From Sphingomonas dokdonensis (GTDB lineage: Bacteria; Pseudomonadota; Alphaproteobacteria; Sphingomonadales; Sphingomonadaceae), in contig NZ_NBBI01000001.1 of NCBI RefSeq assembly GCF_002197685.1, forward strand, positions 558,001 through 622,000: a stretch of 64,000 nt of DNA, in the 5' to 3' direction. Position 1 is the first letter of the stretch. Every line of letters starts with the position of its first letter. The notes under the pieces are model-generated. The model had not been told where the DNA came from. It saw only the letters and a program-made list of their open reading frames with translations, and did not search any database. The position numbers and the translations under genes were made by a program. Positions 24,062 to 33,770 of this stretch are shown piece after piece.

Positions 24062-25435
24062 TCAGGCCGCGACCTTGCGGCGTTCGGCCATCTCGGCGTT
24101 GAGCATTTCGGCCAGCAGGAACGCCAGTTCGATGCTCTGGCCTGCGTTGAGGCGGGGGTCGCAATGCGTGTGGTAGCGGTCGGCGAGGCTCTGCTCGGTC
24201 ACGTCCACCGCGCCGCCGGTGCATTCGGTGACGTTCTGCCCGGTCATCTCGGCATGGATGCCGCCGGCGTGCGTGCCCTCCGCACGATGAACGGCGAAGA
24301 AGCCGCGCACTTCAGCGAGGATACGCTCGAACGGCCGCGTCTTGTAGCCGTTCGCCGCCTTCACGACGTTGCCGTGCATCGGATCGCAGCTCCAGATCAC
24401 CGGATGCCCTTCGCGCGTGACGGCGCGCAGCAGCTTGGGAAAGCCCGCCTCGATCTTGTCGTGGCCGTAGCGGGTGATCAGCGTCATGCGCCCGGGCACG
24501 CGGCCTGGGTTCAGCGTGTCGAGGAGGCGCAGCAGCACATCCGGCTCTAGCGTCGGCCCGCACTTCACGCCGATCGGATTGCCGATGCCCCGCAGGAACT
24601 CGACGTGGGCCGATCCTTCGAAGCGCGTGCGGTCGCCGATCCACAGAAAATGGGCGGAAGTGTCGTACCAGTCGCCCGTTAGCGAATCCTGCCGCGTCAT
24701 CGCCTCCTCGTAGGGAAGCAGCAGCGCCTCGTGGCTGGTGTAGAAGCTGGTCTGCGCCAGCTGCGGCACCGTTTCGGGATCGATCCCGCACGCCGCCATG
24801 AAGTCGAGCGCCTCGCCGATCCGATCGGCAGTCTCGGCATATTTCGTCGCCCAGGGGCTGCGCCCCATATAGTCGAGCGTCCAGCGGTGGACCTGCGCCA
24901 GATTGGCATAGCCGCCCTGCGCAAAGGCGCGCAGCAGGTTCAGCGTCGCGGCGGATTGGGCATAGCCCTGCACCATGCGCTTGGGATCGGGGATGCGGGA
25001 TTCGGCGGTGAAGCCGATGTCGTTGACGTTGTCGCCGCGGTAGGAGGGCAGCTCCACGCCGTCGATCGTCTCGGTACCGGCCGAGCGCGGCTTGGCGAAC
25101 TGGCCCGCCATGCGGCCGAGCTTCACCACCGGCAGCTTGGAGGCATAGGTGAGGACCACCGCCATCTGCAGGATTACGCGGAACGTGTCGCGAATGTTGT
25201 TGGGGTGGAACTCGGCAAAACTTTCCGCGCAATCGCCGCCCTGCAGCAGGAATGCCTCACCCGCCGCAACCCGCGCCAGCTCCGCCGTCAGGTTGCGCGC
25301 CTCGCCGGCGAATACGAGCGGCGGATAGCTACGCAGCGTGTCGGTTGCCGCGGTCAGCGCGGCGGCGTCGGGATAGTCGGGCAGCTGGCGCGCCTCGTGC
25401 GAGGTCCAGCTGTCAGGGGCCCAATTGGCGGCCAT
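24062..25435 (-). CDS. Class II 3-deoxy-7-phosphoheptulonate (DAHP) synthase
   Basis: 457 aa; first step of the shikimate pathway, condensing PEP with erythrose 4-phosphate. It belongs to the plant/Mycobacterium-type class II (AroF/AroH of class II), shown by [56 protein letters not shown] text ([16 protein letters not shown]), [11 protein letters not shown] and [10 protein letters not shown]. The start at 25435 was chosen because AAAGGAAC lies 7 bp upstream and [10 protein letters not shown] fits the family; a longer frame adds 17 unlikely residues. The gene stands alone, 13 bp downstream on the same strand from the SDR gene's far side only by chance of order. Confidence 0.95.
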   Translation of the reverse strand: MAANWAPDSWTSHEARQLPDYPDAAALTAATDTLRSYPPLVFAGEARNLTAELARVAAGEAFLLQGGDCAESFAEFHPNNIRDTFRVILQMAVVLTYASKLPVVKLGRMAGQFAKPRSAGTETIDGVELPSYRGDNVNDIGFTAESRIPDPKRMVQGYAQSAATLNLLRAFAQGGYANLAQVHRWTLDYMGRSPWATKYAETADRIGEALDFMAACGIDPETVPQLAQTSFYTSHEALLLPYEEAMTRQDSLTGDWYDTSAHFLWIGDRTRFEGSAHVEFLRGIGNPIGVKCGPTLEPDVLLRLLDTLNPGRVPGRMTLITRYGHDKIEAGFPKLLRAVTREGHPVIWSCDPMHGNVVKAANGYKTRPFERILAEVRGFFAVHRAEGTHAGGIHAEMTGQNVTECTGGAVDVTEQSLADRYHTHCDPRLNAGQSIELAFLLAEMLNAEMAERRKVAA

Positions 25436-25498
25436 AATCAGTTCCTTTCGGCGCGCGCCCATGCAAGAAAATGTCGCGGCGCGCAAACAAGTCGTACT

Positions 25499-26278
25499 TT
25501 ATAGCACCCCCGGATAAGCGCCGCCATCGATCAGCAGGCTTTGTCCGGTGATGAACCCGGCCTGCGCCGAACACAGAAAGGCGCAGGCGGCGCCGAACTC
25601 GGCCGGATCGCCGAAGCGTTTGGCGGGGATCCGCTCGCGCCCACGCGCCTCGGCCGTTTCCATGTCGATGCCCTGGCTCTTGGCGGCGAAGCTCATCACG
25701 CCGGGTAGGCGGCGGGTGGCGAACAGGCCGGGTAGCAGAAAGTTGATGGTGACATTCGCGCCGGCCACCTCGCGCGCCACCCCGGCAAGGAAACCGGTGA
25801 GGCCGATCCGCGCGCCGCTGGACAGGTCCAGCCCGGAGGCGGGAGACTTTACGCTGCCGGACGTGATGCAGACGATGCGGCCGAAGCGACGCTCGATCAT
25901 GCCATCGATCACCTGCTGCACCAGGCGGATCGGCGTGACCATGTTGGCGTCGAGCCCGGCGTGGAGCGCGGCGGCATCCACGTCTCGAAAGCCGCGCGGT
26001 GGCGGGCCGCCGTTGTTGTTCACGAGGATGTCGGGCGTGCCGGCGGTTTCGATCAGCGCTGCCTGCACGGCCGGATCGCCGATGTCGCCGGCAACCGTCG
26101 CTACCGTCGCGCCGGTTTCGGCACTGATCGCGGCAGCCGTTTGCGCCAGCGGCTCCGGCTCACGGCCATTCAGCACGATGCGACAGCCGGCGCGCGCCAG
26201 CTCTTCGGCGCAGGCCCGGCCCAAGCCCTGGCTGGACGCGCAGATAATGGCGGTTTTGCCCGATAGGCCAAGGTCCAC
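25499..26278 (-). CDS. SDR family oxidoreductase with atypical active site
   Basis: 259 aa, Rossmann fold with a variant cofactor loop CASSQGLGRACAEELARAG and VNNNGGPPPRGF in place of the usual NNAG. The active-site region reads ITSGSVKSPASGLDLSSGAR then IGLTGFLAGVAREV: the Tyr-x3-Lys pair expected about 12 residues after the Ser is replaced by Leu-Ser-Ser-Gly-Ala-Arg. The same replacement occurs in a recognisable SDR subgroup usually annotated as oxoacyl reductases, so it is not a random mutation. Activity and substrate are unknown. C-terminal FLCSAQAGFITGQSLLIDGG is standard. Confidence 0.9.
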   Translation of the reverse strand: MDLGLSGKTAIICASSQGLGRACAEELARAGCRIVLNGREPEPLAQTAAAISAETGATVATVAGDIGDPAVQAALIETAGTPDILVNNNGGPPPRGFRDVDAAALHAGLDANMVTPIRLVQQVIDGMIERRFGRIVCITSGSVKSPASGLDLSSGARIGLTGFLAGVAREVAGANVTINFLLPGLFATRRLPGVMSFAAKSQGIDMETAEARGRERIPAKRFGDPAEFGAACAFLCSAQAGFITGQSLLIDGGAYPGVL

Positions 26279-26408
26279 GGCGGTTCTCCTTATTGATCGG
26301 GATCGCCATAGGCGAATGTCGGGCTGTGGCGAACCATCTTGATCCTCAGTGCGCGCGGCAGGGACGCCGGCGCTTGCTGCGAGCCCAAGTCGGACCTAAA
26401 TCCACATC

Positions 26409-26876
26409 ATGTCCAACGCCCATCATCACCATGAACCGCAAGGTGCGGATCTCGCGCACGCTGCACAGGCAACGCTGGAGAGCGCCGGCGAGCAATGGAC
26501 CGCGATGCGCGCCAGCGTATTCGGCGCGCTAGCAAGCTTCGACAAGCCGGCCAGCGCCTATGATATTGCGGAGGAGGTATCGAAAACCGAGGGGCGCCGC
26601 GTTGCGGCAAACAGTGTGTACCGCATCCTCGACCTGTTCGTCGGGACCAATCTGGTGCGCAAGGTGGAAAGCGCAAACGCCTATGTCGCGAACGCGCATC
26701 CCGGCTGTCTGCACGACTGCATCTTTCTGGTCTGCGACACCTGCGGGCAGACGACGCACCTGGACGATGATCGCCTGACCAGCGGCGTACGGGACGCGGC
26801 CTCCGCGTCCGGCTTCGTGCCGGTGCGGCCGGTGATCGAGGTGCGGGGTCGCTGCGCCGACTGCGACTCTAACTGA
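26409..26876 (+). CDS. Fur-family metalloregulator, Zur-like
   Basis: 155 aa. N-terminal winged helix (WTAMRASVFGALASFDKPAS, AYDIAEEVSKTEGRRVAANS, VYRILDLFVGTNLVRKVE), then a dimerisation domain with HDCIFLVCDTCGQTTHLDDD and a C-terminal CADCDSN. CDTC plus CADC form the structural zinc site; His residues in AHPGCLHDC and around TTHLD fit a sensory site. Overall it most resembles zinc-uptake regulators (Zur) of alphaproteobacteria. The N-terminus MSNAHHHHEPQ is His-rich and may bind metal. Stands alone, between the divergent SDR gene and dxs. Confidence 0.85.
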   Translation: MSNAHHHHEPQGADLAHAAQATLESAGEQWTAMRASVFGALASFDKPASAYDIAEEVSKTEGRRVAANSVYRILDLFVGTNLVRKVESANAYVANAHPGCLHDCIFLVCDTCGQTTHLDDDRLTSGVRDAASASGFVPVRPVIEVRGRCADCDSN

Positions 26877-26948
26877 ACCACGCGCTGATCGCCGTTGCCG
26901 AGACGGTAGCATTCGACACAATCGACCCGCTGGAGTAAACCCCGCAGG

Positions 26949-28868
26949 ATGACCGATCTGCCTCAGACGCCGCTGCTCGATACCGTGTCGACGCCGGCCG
27001 ACCTTCGGAAGCTTGCGCCCGAGCAGCTTCGCCAGCTTGCCGACGAATTGCGTACCGAAGTGATCTCCGCCGTGGGGACGACCGGCGGCCATCTCGGATC
27101 TGGACTCGGCGTGGTGGAGCTGACCACTGCGATCCACTATGTCTTCGATACGCCGCGCGACCGGCTGATCTGGGACGTCGGGCATCAATGCTACCCGCAC
27201 AAGATCCTGACCGGGCGACGCGATCGTATCCGCACCCTGCGACAGGGAGGGGGGCTGAGCGGCTTCACCAAGCGGTCCGAAAGCGAATACGACCCGTTCG
27301 GGGCGGCGCACAGCTCTACGTCGATTTCGGCCGCTTTGGGCTTCGCGATCGCCAACAAGATCGCCGACCAGCCAGGCAAGGCCATCGCGGTGATCGGTGA
27401 CGGCGCCATGTCCGCGGGCATGGCCTATGAGGCGATGAACAACGCCGAGGCGGCCGGCAACCGGCTGGTCGTGATCCTGAACGATAATGACATGTCGATC
27501 GCGCCGCCGGTCGGCGGCCTGTCGGCCTATCTGTCGCGCATCGTGTCGAGCCGCGAGTTCCTGTCGCTGCGCGACCTGATGAAGAAGTTCGCCCGGCGTC
27601 TGCCGCGGCCGTTCCACAATGCCGCGCGCAAGACCGACGAGTTCGCGCGCGGGATGACCATGGGCGGCACGCTGTTCGAGGAACTCGGCTTTTACTACGT
27701 CGGGCCGATCGACGGGCATAATCTCGAACACCTGATCCCGGTGCTGGAGAATGTGCGCGATGCGGAGGAGGGGCCGATCCTCGTCCATGTCGTGACCAAG
27801 AAGGGCAAGGGCTACGCCCCGGCCGAGGCCGCGTCGGACAAATACCACGGCGTGCAGAAGTTCGACGTCATCACCGGCGCGCAGGCCAAGGCGCCGCCGG
27901 GGCCGCCGGCTTACCAGAACGTCTTCGGCGACGCGCTGGCGGACGAGGCCGATCGCGATCCGCGCATCTGCGCCATCACCGCCGCCATGCCATCCGGCAC
28001 CGGCATCGACCGCTTCGCCAAGCGGCATCCGGATCGCTCGTTCGATGTCGGCATCGCCGAGCAGCATGGCGTTACCTTTGCCGCGGGCCTTGCCGCGCAG
28101 GGTATGCGTCCGTTCTGCGCGATCTATTCGACGTTCCTTCAACGCGCCTACGATCAGGTCGTCCATGACGTGGCGATCCAGAACCTGCCGGTGCGCTTCG
28201 CGATCGATCGCGCGGGGCTGGTCGGGGCGGACGGCGCGACGCACGCCGGCTCGTTCGACATCACCTATCTCGCCAGCCTGCCGAACTTCGTCGTGATGGC
28301 GGCGGCGGACGAGGCGGAGCTGGTGCACATGGTGCACACTTGTGTCGCGCACGATTCGGGGCCGATCGCGGTCCGCTACCCGCGCGGCAACGGCGTGGGC
28401 GTGCCGCTGCCCGAGACGCCGCAACTGCTGGAAATCGGCAAGGGGCGGATCGTGCGCGAGGGCAAGACGGTGGCGATCCTGTCGCTTGGCACTCGCCTCG
28501 CCGAGGCGATGAAGGCGGCGGAGCAGTTGGAGGCCAAGGGGCTGTCGACCACGGTCGCCGACCTGCGCTTCGCCAAGCCGCTGGACGAGGCGATGATCCG
28601 CAAGCTGCTGTCGAGCCACCAGGTCGCCGTGACGGTCGAGGAAGGCTCGGTCGGCGGATTTGGCGCGCACGTCCTGACCATGGCGTCGGACGAGGGACTG
28701 ATCGACGGCGGGCTGAAGCTGCGCACACTGCGCCTCCCCGACGTGTTCCAGGATCAGGACAAGCCGGAGGTGCAATATGCCGAGGCGGGCCTTGATGCGG
28801 AGGGGATCGTCGGCACGGTGCTGAAGGCGCTCCGCTGGAACGAGACCGGCGCCGCGGCCAGCGCGTGA
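26949..28868 (+). CDS. dxs: 1-deoxy-D-xylulose-5-phosphate synthase
   Basis: 639 aa; condenses pyruvate and glyceraldehyde 3-phosphate, the entry step of the MEP isoprenoid pathway that feeds ubiquinone and carotenoids. Full-length TPP enzyme: [38 protein letters not shown]-binding [20 protein letters not shown] with NDNDMSI, transketolase pyrimidine domain [20 protein letters not shown], and C-terminal domain [14 protein letters not shown]. Its TGA overlaps the GTG of a 50-codon membrane protein gene. Confidence 0.97.
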   Translation: MTDLPQTPLLDTVSTPADLRKLAPEQLRQLADELRTEVISAVGTTGGHLGSGLGVVELTTAIHYVFDTPRDRLIWDVGHQCYPHKILTGRRDRIRTLRQGGGLSGFTKRSESEYDPFGAAHSSTSISAALGFAIANKIADQPGKAIAVIGDGAMSAGMAYEAMNNAEAAGNRLVVILNDNDMSIAPPVGGLSAYLSRIVSSREFLSLRDLMKKFARRLPRPFHNAARKTDEFARGMTMGGTLFEELGFYYVGPIDGHNLEHLIPVLENVRDAEEGPILVHVVTKKGKGYAPAEAASDKYHGVQKFDVITGAQAKAPPGPPAYQNVFGDALADEADRDPRICAITAAMPSGTGIDRFAKRHPDRSFDVGIAEQHGVTFAAGLAAQGMRPFCAIYSTFLQRAYDQVVHDVAIQNLPVRFAIDRAGLVGADGATHAGSFDITYLASLPNFVVMAAADEAELVHMVHTCVAHDSGPIAVRYPRGNGVGVPLPETPQLLEIGKGRIVREGKTVAILSLGTRLAEAMKAAEQLEAKGLSTTVADLRFAKPLDEAMIRKLLSSHQVAVTVEEGSVGGFGAHVLTMASDEGLIDGGLKLRTLRLPDVFQDQDKPEVQYAEAGLDAEGIVGTVLKALRWNETGAAASA

Positions 28869-29017
28869 GCGGCTGGACCAAGGTTTTCCTAGCTACAGGG
28901 CTGATGGTCGTGGCGCTGGCGTGCTTCAACCTGGCGCTGTGGCGGCGCATGAAGGAGGCGCGACGGCTGGGCGCGCTACGCACTGACGAAGCGGAGGATA
29001 GCGGGTCGCAGGACTGA
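28865..29017 (+). CDS. Small single-span membrane protein downstream of dxs
   Basis: 50 aa from GTG at 28865, overlapping the dxs stop as GTGA. The sequence [20 protein letters not shown] is a clear transmembrane segment followed by [14 protein letters not shown], so the C-terminus is cytoplasmic by the positive-inside rule, and an acidic end. Translational coupling and a clean membrane topology support it as a real gene. No function is known to me. Confidence 0.6.
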   Translation: MSGWTKVFLATGLMVVALACFNLALWRRMKEARRLGALRTDEAEDSGSQD

Positions 29018-29088
29018 CGCGGACGGTGCGGCGTGGTCATCGGAACGCCATCATGCGCCCGCGGTTCGGATCAGCGATATGGTAGGGC

Positions 29089-29753
29089 TTACTCTTCTTC
29101 CGCAACGGCGGGGCATGCGAGAACAGCGCGGGCGTCAGCCGGTGAGCGCACCTCGCCATGAGCGCCGCCCGTCGCAAAGATGGCGCGTTCGAGAAGCTTT
29201 TGGCCGTACGGCCACCAACCAAGCCCGCTAGCCGCATCCACATGGCCGAGCGGGCCTGCGTCGACGAAGTGACTGCCCCATGAGCTGGCAAGACTGCGTG
29301 CGCTTTCGAGCTCGATCCACGGATCATTCGCGCTGGCAACCAGAATGGAAGGCAACGGCAGGGGCAGGCGAGTGGCTGGCGCAAACGTGCCCAGCTCTGC
29401 CGCGGCGGACGGCCAATCCACGTCCGCGGGAGCAACCGGCAACGTGCCGGCGCCTGGCCAGCCCTGCGGTTGCGGGCTGAGGCTGGCCCACCACGCGATG
29501 GCTTGGCAGCAAAGGCTTTGGCCGACAAGGATGACAGGCGCCTTCGCCTGCGCGATCGCCGCGCCCAATTTGGTGATCCAGCTATTGCGGTGTGGCCGAT
29601 CCCACATGCCAAGGTCGATACGGCGTGTGTCGACCCGGGCCTGCTTCACAATGTCGGCCAGTGAGCGGGGCCTGATCCTCCCAGACCGGGCTCGGTCAAT
29701 ACGCTGGGATCTGGCCGAAGCGAAGACGAGCCATGACCGGCGATCCTCATCAT
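29089..29753 (-). pseudogene. RBBP9/YdeN-type serine hydrolase with a frameshift
   Basis: Small alpha/beta hydrolase. The main frame (29649-29089, 186 codons from GTG) has GQSLCCQAIAWW with the nucleophilic Ser, SANDPWIE with the Asp and GPLGHVDAASGLGWW with the His. The family N-terminus is missing from that frame but is present just upstream in another: from ATG 29753 or 29750 it reads VLTEPGLGGSGPAHWPTL and hits TGA at 29648-29646. Joining both needs one extra G in TTGTGAAGCAG (about 29646-29651), restoring PTLWKQARVD. So the gene is broken by a 1-base deletion, or the sequence has an error there. Confidence 0.75.
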
Positions 29754-29911
29754 TGGCGAGGGCGCGCTGCCGCTGTTCTAGGGGGCAATCGGCAACGCCA
29801 CCCCGCCATCTTTATATCTCCTACTACACGAGTAGACGTTTGATGCGTTCCGTTCGGCAGGTGAGTTGAGACCAACTTGCGACGAAGGGTCGCGCGGGCG
29901 ATAGGAGGACC

Positions 29912-30646
29912 ATGGCGAAGGCGCGTGCAGATCAGATGCTTGTTGATCGTGGCCTGGTGGAGTCGCGTACGCGTGCCCAGGCGCTGATCATGGCCGGGCT
30001 GGTGTTCGCCGGCGATCGTAAGGTGGAAAAGCCCGGGCAGTCGCTGCCGGATGACGTGACCATCGACGTTCGCGGACGTGATCACCCCTGGGTATCGCGC
30101 GGTGGGATCAAGCTTGACCATGGTCTTCGGCATTTCGGCTGGGACGTCGCGGGGGCGATCGCGATCGATGTCGGTTCGTCGACGGGCGGGTTCACCGATG
30201 TGCTGCTGTCGCGCGGAGCGGCCCGGGTTTATGCCGTCGACAGCGGCACCAACCAGCTTGCCTGGAAGCTGCGCCAGGATGAAAGAGTGGTCGTGCACGA
30301 GCAGACGAGCGCACGGCTGCTGTCCGCGCAGCATGTGCCGGAACCTATTGACCTGATCGTGTGCGATGCCAGCTTCATCGGCATTGCCAAGGTGCTGGAC
30401 GTGCCGCTGGACTTCGCCAAACCGCACGCGCGGGTGATGACGCTGGTGAAGCCGCAGTTCGAGGCCGGCCGGGAAGAAGTGGGCAAAGGCGGCGTCGTGC
30501 GCGACGAAAAGGTCCGGCAGCGCGTGTGCGATGAAGTGGCACGCTGGTTCGAGGGTAAGGGCTGGCAAGTCGAGGGTGCGGTCGAAAGCCCGATCACCGG
30601 GCCGGAAGGTAATGTAGAGTTCCTGCTAGCGGCTGTCCGTTATTGA
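29912..30646 (+). CDS. tlyA: TlyA-family rRNA 2'-O-methyltransferase
   Basis: 244 aa. N-terminal S4 RNA-binding domain (MAKARADQMLVDRGLVESRT, RAQALIMAGLVFAGDRKVEK), then an FtsJ-type SAM methyltransferase domain starting WVSRGGIKLDHGLRHFGWDV, with motif AIDVGSSTGGFTDVLLSRGA and the KPQFEAGREEVGKGGVVRDE segment characteristic of TlyA. In other bacteria TlyA ribose-methylates 16S and 23S rRNA; the name is inherited from a haemolysin report. GGAGG lies just before the ATG. Lies downstream of dxs, as in many proteobacteria. Confidence 0.93.
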   Translation: MAKARADQMLVDRGLVESRTRAQALIMAGLVFAGDRKVEKPGQSLPDDVTIDVRGRDHPWVSRGGIKLDHGLRHFGWDVAGAIAIDVGSSTGGFTDVLLSRGAARVYAVDSGTNQLAWKLRQDERVVVHEQTSARLLSAQHVPEPIDLIVCDASFIGIAKVLDVPLDFAKPHARVMTLVKPQFEAGREEVGKGGVVRDEKVRQRVCDEVARWFEGKGWQVEGAVESPITGPEGNVEFLLAAVRY

Positions 30647-30732
30647 GCCATCGGTGCAATCGCCGCGTCAATTGACCCGTTTACGCGCCGTGCCGCGCGT
30701 GATTATGGCGGCGGGACCGATCAGGAGGGCTT

Positions 30733-31287
30733 GTGGGGGGCGTTGCGTCTAGAGAGCAGTTGCGGATGTCCTACCTGCGGTGGGCACTGATCTGCGTACC
30801 GCTGATACTGCTGCTGGGCTTTCTGTCGGGGCGCAGCGTGCCGGCGGGGGACAACAGCCTGTGGTATCAGTCGCTCAGCAAGCCGGCACTGACCCCGCCT
30901 GGGTGGGTGTTTCCGGTCGCCTGGAGCCTGTTGTACATCATGCAGGGCTTTGCCTTGGCCGCGATCCTCAACGCCCGTGGCGCGAGCCTGCGCCGGCTAG
31001 CCATCGGCCTGTTCGCGGCGCAATTCGGCCTGAACCTGGCCTGGACTCCGGTGTTCTTCGGCGCGCATCGGATCGATCTGGCCCTGATCACGCTCGTGCT
31101 GATGCTGCTGCTGGCGATTGCCACAACCGTTGTATTCAGCCGCATCCGTCCGCGCGCCGCGTGGTTGATGGTCCCGTATATGGTGTGGATCAGCTTCGCC
31201 GGCGTGCTCACCTGGCGCATCGGACAATCGAACCCGGATGCGCAGACCCTTGTGCCGAGCGCCCGAACCTCCCAAGTCATTGGCTGA
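30733..31287 (+). CDS. tspO: TspO/MBR-family membrane protein
   Basis: 184 aa, five transmembrane segments. Recognisable by WYQSLSKPALTPPGWVFPVA, WSLLYIMQGFALAAI, and GLNLAWTPVFFGAHRIDLAL. TspO homologues bind porphyrins and tetrapyrroles and affect stress and pigment regulation. The start is GTG at 30733 with GGAGG about 5 bp upstream; the N-terminal 11 residues could also be skipped in favour of MSYLRWAL. Confidence 0.93.
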   Translation: MGGVASREQLRMSYLRWALICVPLILLLGFLSGRSVPAGDNSLWYQSLSKPALTPPGWVFPVAWSLLYIMQGFALAAILNARGASLRRLAIGLFAAQFGLNLAWTPVFFGAHRIDLALITLVLMLLLAIATTVVFSRIRPRAAWLMVPYMVWISFAGVLTWRIGQSNPDAQTLVPSARTSQVIG

Positions 31288-31312
31288 TTCTTATTCTCGA
31301 AAGGCTTGGCCC

Positions 31313-31579
31313 ATGCAGTCCGAAAACCGGATGTTCGATGATCTGGTGAAACTGGTGAACGGCGCGGCCGGCACCATGGCCGGCGTTGGTCGCGAGGCGC
31401 AGGCCGGGGCGCGGGATCGGGCACGCGAGTGGATCGGCGGCCTCGATTTCGTGAGCCGCGAGGAATTTGAGGTGGTGAAGGCCATGGCGATCGCCGCGCG
31501 TGACGAAGCGGATGCGCTACGTGCCCGGCTGGACGCGCTGGAAGCGCGCGGCCAGGTCGATCCGTCCACAGCTAACTGA
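31313..31579 (+). CDS. ubiK: Ubiquinone biosynthesis accessory factor UbiK/BMFP
   Basis: 88 aa. Starts MQSENRMFDDLVKLVNGAAG, and ends in a coiled coil SREEFEVVKAMAIAARDEAD followed by ALRARLDALEA. This short amphipathic plus coiled-coil layout is that of the BMFP/UbiK family, which assists the soluble ubiquinone-synthesis complex and trimerises. Second ubiquinone-related locus in the window beside ubiE-ubiB. Confidence 0.85.
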   Translation: MQSENRMFDDLVKLVNGAAGTMAGVGREAQAGARDRAREWIGGLDFVSREEFEVVKAMAIAARDEADALRARLDALEARGQVDPSTAN

Positions 31580-31624
31580 ACGCCGCGCTTTGCCCGCGGT
31601 GCCTTCCCGTGCGATAAGGCGGTA

Positions 31625-32131
31625 ATGCTCGACGAAGCCGATATCGAATACGAAGCCGAAGCACCGCTCGACATGCTGGAAAGCTATTTTTCGGCCCATG
31701 GCTGGTCTTATGACCGCCATGAGGACGAGATCAGCGCGCGCATGAAGGGTAGCTGGACCGAATATGAGCTGCGCGCGCTGTGGCGCGAGGAGGACGGCGT
31801 TCTCCAGTTCCTGGCGTTTCCCGACGTCAAGGTAGCGGAGCACGCCCGCCCTGCGATCTACGAGACGATTGGCTTGGTGAACGAGCAACTGTGGCTCGGG
31901 CATTTCGAGCTATGGTCCTCGAGCGGCATCCTCTTGTACCGCCACGCGGCACTGGTCGATCAGTCGGAGGACGAGGCGACCTTGTCGCTGGAGGCTGCGC
32001 AGCTCCTGATCGACACCGCGATCGACGAATGCGAGCGGTTCTATCCTGTGTTTCAGTTCGTCCTGTGGGGTGGAAAGACGCCGCGCGACGCGATCGCTGC
32101 GGCGCTGATCGAGACGCAGGGCGAGGCGTGA
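31625..32131 (+). CDS. YbjN domain-containing protein
   Basis: 168 aa, acidic and cytoplasmic. It has the YbjN pattern LDMLESYFSAHGWSYDRHED, WREEDGVLQFLAFPDVKV, LVNEQLWLGHFELWSSSGIL, and LIDTAIDECERFYPVFQFVL. The fold resembles type III secretion chaperones; the function is unclear. It ends 4 bp before proC, so the two are probably co-transcribed; the pairing YbjN-proC recurs in alphaproteobacteria as far as I recall. Confidence 0.9.
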   Translation: MLDEADIEYEAEAPLDMLESYFSAHGWSYDRHEDEISARMKGSWTEYELRALWREEDGVLQFLAFPDVKVAEHARPAIYETIGLVNEQLWLGHFELWSSSGILLYRHAALVDQSEDEATLSLEAAQLLIDTAIDECERFYPVFQFVLWGGKTPRDAIAAALIETQGEA

Positions 32132-32135
32132 GGCG

Positions 32136-32930
32136 ATGACGCAACCCAAATCCTTGTGGCTGGTGGGTGCCGGCAACATGGGCGGTGCCATGCTGCGCGG
32201 CTGGATCGCGGCAGGCATGCCGCCGTCCGCAGTGACGGTAATCGATCCCGGCGCTCCGGCTGTACCGGATGGTGTGCGCGTATTACGCGAGCCCGCAGGC
32301 GGATCACCCGAGGTGCTCGTGCTCGCGGTCAAGCCGCAGCTGCTCGAGGCCGTGGCGCCCAGCCTTGCCGACGTGCGCCCGGCGCTGCTGCTTTCCATTC
32401 TGGCCGGGGTCGAGGAAGCGACGCTGGCGGCGCGGATCCCCGCCGGTTCGGTCGTTCGCGCCATGCCCAACCTGCCGGTGGCGATCGGCAAGGGCGTCAC
32501 CGCGCTGCACGCCGCCAAATCGACCGCCGCCATGCGCGAGATGGCGCAAGCACTGGTGGCGCCACTAGGCCGCGTCGAGTGGATCGACAGCGAGACGATG
32601 TTCGATGCGGTGACGGCGCTGTCCGGCTGCGGACCGGGCTTCGTCTTCCGCTTCATCGATGCGCTGGCAGCGGCCGGTGTGTCGCTCGGGCTTCCGGCGG
32701 AACAGGCCGCTCGGCTGGCGCTTGCGACCGTCGAGGGCGCTGCGGCGATGGCGGCGGGGGCAGGGGAAAGCCCTGCCGTCCTGGCCGACCGGGTGGCGAG
32801 CCCGGGTGGCTCGACGCGCGAGGGGCTGAACGTGCTCGATCGTGACGACGCGTTGCAGTGCCTGTTGCAGGAAACGCTGGCAGCAAGCCGGCAGCGCAAC
32901 GTAGAACTGGCCGCGTCGGCGCGGGGCTGA
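32136..32930 (+). CDS. proC: Pyrroline-5-carboxylate reductase
   Basis: 264 aa; last step of proline synthesis. N-terminal Rossmann loop LWLVGAGNMGGAMLRGWIAA, then LVLAVKPQLLE, VVRAMPNLPVAIGKGVTAL, and the dimerisation/active-site signature ALSGCGPGFVFRFIDALAAA with VASPGGSTREGLNVL. Standard length. A 267-bp gap follows in which I see no gene. Confidence 0.95.
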   Translation: MTQPKSLWLVGAGNMGGAMLRGWIAAGMPPSAVTVIDPGAPAVPDGVRVLREPAGGSPEVLVLAVKPQLLEAVAPSLADVRPALLLSILAGVEEATLAARIPAGSVVRAMPNLPVAIGKGVTALHAAKSTAAMREMAQALVAPLGRVEWIDSETMFDAVTALSGCGPGFVFRFIDALAAAGVSLGLPAEQAARLALATVEGAAAMAAGAGESPAVLADRVASPGGSTREGLNVLDRDDALQCLLQETLAASRQRNVELAASARG

Positions 32931-33197
32931 GCAGCCCGGCTAAGGTGCGATCACGCTGGGTGCCCGGCTCGAGAAGTTGGGGAGGGAACCTGTTCGATCT
33001 TTCGTGGGCCTGCTTGCCAGTTGCAGCGCTGAGCCGACGCAGCCTGGACAACGGCTCTGGTCGACGGAGCAACTGCCGTCGGATTTCGTGATCGTAATAT
33101 GCGAAAGCGAGACGTCGCCCTGATGTGGTCGCCTAGAGAGGTGACGTGAAGCGTGCGTCGTGCAACGTAGCTGCGACGCAGGCCCTATTGTAACGCC

Positions 33198-33707
33198 CTA
33201 ATCGCCGCGTAGTGCGGCGACGCGGGGGCGTTCTTCATCGGGGACAAGGCCCTCGAGCACGGCCCAAAACCCGCTTACCGCGCCTTGGCCGGCTTCCGAA
33301 TAAGCGGCGGCGAAGCGTTCACGCAGGGCGTTGTACAGATCGGCCTCAAAAGCCTCGCCAGCGGCTGTCAGGCGGAGCAGGCGCTGGCGACGGTCGCGCT
33401 CGCCGGGGCGTGCCTCGACATAGCCGCGATCGGAGAGTTCGCCGAGTACGCGCCCGAGCGACTGCTTTGTGATGCCGAGCAGGGCGAGCAGATCGGACAC
33501 CGCCATGTCTGGCTTTCGGGCGATGAAATACAAGGCGCGGTGATGTGCCCGGCCCATTCCTTTGCGTGCCAAGCCGCGATCGATCGAGCGCGTGACGTGC
33601 GTGCTGCCGAAATACAGCAGTTCGATCCCGCGCCGGATCTCAGGCTCGCGCAGGAAAAGCGGGGATGCGGAGGAGGGAGTGGCAGCCATGTTGACCGGCA
33701 TTGCCAT
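33198..33707 (-). CDS. MarR-family transcriptional regulator
   Basis: 169 aa winged-helix regulator. HTH region FIARKPDMAVSDLLALLGIT with KQSLGRVLGELSDRGYVEAR, wing PGERDRRQRLLRLTAAGEAF. Divergent from the aminotransferase gene ilvE with about 63 bp between the starts, so it may control that gene or itself. Several ATG codons at the 5' end make the exact start uncertain (33707, 33701 or 33689). Confidence 0.88.
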   Translation of the reverse strand: MAMPVNMAATPSSASPLFLREPEIRRGIELLYFGSTHVTRSIDRGLARKGMGRAHHRALYFIARKPDMAVSDLLALLGITKQSLGRVLGELSDRGYVEARPGERDRRQRLLRLTAAGEAFEADLYNALRERFAAAYSEAGQGAVSGFWAVLEGLVPDEERPRVAALRGD

Positions 33708-33770
33708 CCGCCCTACCCGATCGCAACCCTCTCAACGGCGCGGCTGGTCGCGCCTTTCAGGAGCCTTCGC

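Noticed and set aside
26529..28775. 748-codon minus-strand open frame opposite dxs
   Set aside because: Antisense shadow of dxs with biased low-information composition; no ribosome binding site or domain.
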